Assembly: GCA_024642665.1 (NCBI GenBank)
Contig: JAHEAR010000010.1
Coordinates: 22,629-86,628, forward strand
DNA: 64,000 nucleotides
Direction: 5' to 3'
Origin: Bacteroidota bacterium
GTDB lineage: Bacteria; Bacteroidota; Bacteroidia; Chitinophagales; Saprospiraceae
The notes beneath the pieces were generated by a model that did no database searches, was not told the DNA's origin, and worked only from the letters and a program-made list of their open reading frames with translations. Each line of letters starts with the position of its first letter. The first letter of the stretch is position 1. The position numbers were made by a program, and so were the translations under genes. Shown piece by piece: positions 61,721 through 64,000 of the stretch.

Positions 61721-63139
61721 TTAACCTGCTGACGGTTGTACATTTTCTTCCGAGCTGTTCGGGTCGGCTTCTTCTTTATGGATTTCATTAATGTACTTTT
61801 CCTTCAAATGGTCATAGAAGGATTCTCGAGTGATCACTGTAGCCAACAGGTTAGCAAACAGTGCCGAAAGCAGGAGATAAAAAATCACATTGTGACTATT
61901 GGTCATCTCTAATACCAGGATGGAGGAGGTAAATGGGCTCCTTGTGATACTGCTAAGGAAACCGGTCATACCGCATAAGATGATAAGGTTGGTTTCAGGA
62001 CCTGTTACGTCAAACCAACTGGCAAAAACAGCTCCGATACTCGCCCCTGCGCTTAACGATGGAGCAAAAATCCCACCCGATGCCCCAACAGTAAATGAAA
62101 TCGCGGATCCTGCCATTCTTAACAAGGGTACGTACCATTCCAGATATTTCTCGTCCGTAAATAAAGTGGTCACCATAATTTCTTTCCCTGAACCGAAAAT
62201 CCGGCTATCCACGAAAACAGCCAAGGCCGCAATGACCAGTCCACAGACAATGATGTAAAGCACCCGATGTAAATTTTTTATAATGGTTTCCTTCTTCTTG
62301 AGAATGTACAAAATAACTCTGCCCATACCACTTCCGAAAAAACCGGTGACAATCGCCAGTGGAATAATAATCAGGATGATCGAAACTGAAACACCCTCCA
62401 GTTGCGGATAGCCAAGATACAGGTAGGGCCCGAGAAAATTAAGCGCAGTCAAACCTGCAATGATCACACCGGTCAACAAGGCCGACTTAAACAAACTGAA
62501 ATGCGTTTTTGTCAACTCTTCAATCGCGAAAACAATTCCACCCAATGGTGTATTAAAAGCGGAAGCCAGTCCTGCTGCGGCACCGGTTACGATCATATTC
62601 CGTTTTGAAATCTTTGGGTACCAGGCGGGTAAAAAATCATTGATCTTTTTAAAAATAGAAGCCGAAATCTGGATGGTGGGTCCTTCCCTACCTATCGCTC
62701 CTCCGCCAAACACCATGACCAGACTTGATAAAATTTTGATGAAAATAATTCGCAGACTAAGTAAGGAGCCCACTTTATATTTCTGTCTGGGGTTACTCAG
62801 TTCAATCGCCGCCGTCACCTGTGGAATACCACTTCCCCTTGCAAAAGGCGAATAACGGGAGGTAAGCCACCAGGCCAGGACAAAACAAACAGGCGTAAGA
62901 ATAAAAAATATCCAGTCAGCCTTTTGGTAGATCAACCTTGTCCCTGCTTCAGCCAGTGAAAACAACCTGGCATACATTACAGCAACTGCTCCGGAGATAA
63001 ACGCACCTAGCCAGAATGGCAACGCATTGAGCAAATTGACTTTAAGCTTTTCATTATGGATGAGGTCAAAAGTCTTCTTAATAAATTGCCTTGTCCGCAC
63101 TATTAACCTCCTGACCAAATTGATGGGCGTTATTTTCAC
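61721..63139 (-). CDS. ClC family chloride channel or Cl/H antiporter
   Basis: The protein has 472 residues with about eleven membrane segments. The ClC motifs are GSGIP (102-106), GREGP (150-154, external gate Glu152) and GGIFAP (354-359). FAIEELTK (about 204-211) has Glu208 at the position of the inner gate glutamate of Cl/H antiporters, so exchange rather than channel activity is likely. The C-terminus is short, with no CBS domains. A TAnnTTTG box at 63216 is a probable promoter. Its stop is only two bases from the stop of the convergent thioredoxin-dockerin gene. Confidence 0.93.
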   Translation of the reverse strand: MKITPINLVRRLIVRTRQFIKKTFDLIHNEKLKVNLLNALPFWLGAFISGAVAVMYARLFSLAEAGTRLIYQKADWIFFILTPVCFVLAWWLTSRYSPFARGSGIPQVTAAIELSNPRQKYKVGSLLSLRIIFIKILSSLVMVFGGGAIGREGPTIQISASIFKKINDFLPAWYPKISKRNMIVTGAAAGLASAFNTPLGGIVFAIEELTKTHFSLFKSALLTGVIIAGLTALNFLGPYLYLGYPQLEGVSVSIILIIIPLAIVTGFFGSGMGRVILYILKKKETIIKNLHRVLYIIVCGLVIAALAVFVDSRIFGSGKEIMVTTLFTDEKYLEWYVPLLRMAGSAISFTVGASGGIFAPSLSAGASIGAVFASWFDVTGPETNLIILCGMTGFLSSITRSPFTSSILVLEMTNSHNVIFYLLLSALFANLLATVITRESFYDHLKEKYINEIHKEEADPNSSEENVQPSAG

Positions 63140-63215
63140 TTTGAATGGTCGCTTACTATTGCTGAATGCATAAATAAAATTGTCCTTGTGAACCGTACTT
63201 CCGGAAAATATATTT

Positions 63216-63223
63216 CAAAGATA
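63216..63223 (-). promoter_or_regulatory. -7 promoter box of the ClC gene
   Basis: TATCTTTG on the minus strand matches TAnnTTTG exactly, 76 bases upstream of the ATG at 63139. Confidence 0.5.
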
Positions 63224-63330
63224 CGTTTTCATTAGACCATCATTTAGGTTGCAGCATCCAATACACACATACGAACCTGCAAATCGAATAAAACCACACG
63301 GCAGTTTCATATTTAACTTATTATTAAAAA

Positions 63331-63366
63331 AAGGAGATCAATATTTTACATCGATCTCCTTTTTTA
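63331..63366 (-). terminator. Rho-independent terminator of the DUF2911 gene
   Basis: AAGGAGATC (63331-63339) pairs with GATCTCCTT (63353-63361), with A-run before and T-run after, so it can act on both strands. It lies just downstream of the DUF2911 stop. Confidence 0.85.
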
Positions 63367-63382
63367 TCTAGGCAGGCTCAGG

Positions 63383-64000
63383 TTAGTTCATCTTAGACGC
63401 CCAACTTTGAATATAGGCGTTTATTTGATCGGCATTCTCCTCATAAAAAGTATCTTCTTCACTCATCAATCCGATTTCTGCGCATTTTGTACCACTCGTT
63501 ACAGCGGCAGCCATATCTCCTTTTTTTGCTTCTACCCTGGCACGCACAAACCATGGCCAGCTATGTTCGGTTTGCTCTGTGGCCAGCTTTGCCCAATTCA
63601 GTGCCTGATCCAAATTTCCATCAAAATCAAGAAGAAATCTAGCTCCTTGTGTATAGACATTCCATTTTTGCTCCTCCGGTGTTTTTACGAGTTCAGCTGT
63701 AATATTTGCCATGCTCTGGCTCATCACATCCACCTTAAATCTTAAGTAAAGGCGCATCTTTTCCCAGGATAGTTTGATATAGCCCATTTCTGCATTCATA
63801 TCATGGATGCTATACATCAAACGCTCCTGTAGCCCCTCATCCATTTTTGGTTTGACCGTGAAACGCACTTCGTCCTGCGCTTCATCATAGGCCGAAGTAC
63901 CCCATTGATCAATCACTTTATTAAGGATGACGGTCCACTCTACCTCACCAGGGATCAGAAATAAGGAGTAGCGGCCGGGTCGAACTGTCTGTCCTTCCAG
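63383..64000 (-). CDS. DUF2911 domain protein, N-terminus beyond window edge
   Basis: The frame is open from 63383 to the right edge (206 codons seen). The upstream codons read GRYSLFLIPGEVEWTVILNK and then QWGTSAYD, the core of the DUF2911 family. The GTG at 63916 is thus internal and not the start. The C-terminal half (about LQERLMYSIHDMNAEMG onward) is followed by a helical repeat-like tail (NVYTQGARFLLDFDGNLDQA, then AKLATEQTEHSWPWFVRARV), similar to TPR helices. Such proteins are usually exported in Bacteroidota; the function is not known. It ends before a bidirectional terminator. Confidence 0.85.
   Translation of the reverse strand: MEGQTVRPGRYSLFLIPGEVEWTVILNKVIDQWGTSAYDEAQDEVRFTVKPKMDEGLQERLMYSIHDMNAEMGYIKLSWEKMRLYLRFKVDVMSQSMANITAELVKTPEEQKWNVYTQGARFLLDFDGNLDQALNWAKLATEQTEHSWPWFVRARVEAKKGDMAAAVTSGTKCAEIGLMSEEDTFYEENADQINAYIQSWASKMN

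Overview
The window reads as chromosome of a Bacteroidota bacterium, most likely in or near the Saprospiria. The signs are five very large secreted proteins ending in the type B (gliding-motility, CHU_C-like) sorting domain of the type IX secretion system (T9SS), a PorP/SprF-family outer-membrane protein, a futalosine-pathway menaquinone gene, the Bacteroidota form of small SRP RNA, and repeated promoter boxes of the TAnnTTTG type with few recognisable Shine-Dalgarno sites. No phage, plasmid, CRISPR array or intact insertion sequence was seen. The only mobile-element trace is a decayed transposase fragment near 56.2 kb.

Layout. 1-4.3 kb (minus): a four-gene operon of a small coiled-coil protein, a membrane-anchored PspA-like coiled-coil protein, a membrane-anchored solute-binding protein fused to an OmpA peptidoglycan-binding domain, and an ABC permease cut by the window edge. 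4.5-7.1 kb (plus): arginine deiminase, a hotdog thioesterase and a YihY/BrkB membrane protein, tightly packed. 7.1-16.8 kb: housekeeping genes (transaldolase, SRP RNA, an RluA-type pseudouridine synthase, MqnD, alanine dehydrogenase, a small HTH protein, a TrmN6-like methyltransferase, an L-type lectin, tRNA-Glu, gap and pgk). A promoter-to-terminator structured RNA candidate lies upstream of alanine dehydrogenase.

16.8-38.5 kb (minus): 21.7 kb with four consecutive giant T9SS cargo genes (1546, 1546, 1409 and 2488 residues). The first two are tandem paralogs whose 3-prime 2.76 kb look base-for-base identical while the 5-prime 1.9 kb have diverged, a strong sign of recent gene conversion or exchange. 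This is the most striking feature of the window.

38.8-51.8 kb: PrmC, a polysaccharide flippase, cytidine deaminase, KdsB, a LysM/RlpA-like protein, cystathionine beta-synthase followed at once by the PorP/SprF protein, a RibBA whose GTP cyclohydrolase II half has lost its zinc cysteines, two glycosyltransferases, a LolD-like ATPase and a DASH-type photolyase. The flippase, KdsB and glycosyltransferases point to surface polysaccharide synthesis. The cargo genes and PorP/SprF point to a surface built by T9SS.

51.8-64 kb: a lipoprotein, SCO and cytochrome c operon (copper and oxidase related), a fifth T9SS cargo protein, the transposase relic, a minus-strand operon of lipB, an unknown exported protein, an acyl-CoA thioesterase and a methyltransferase, a protein with three thioredoxin-like domains plus a dockerin-like domain, a ClC chloride transporter, and a DUF2911 gene running off the right edge. 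All calls are from reading the sequence; no database search was run.
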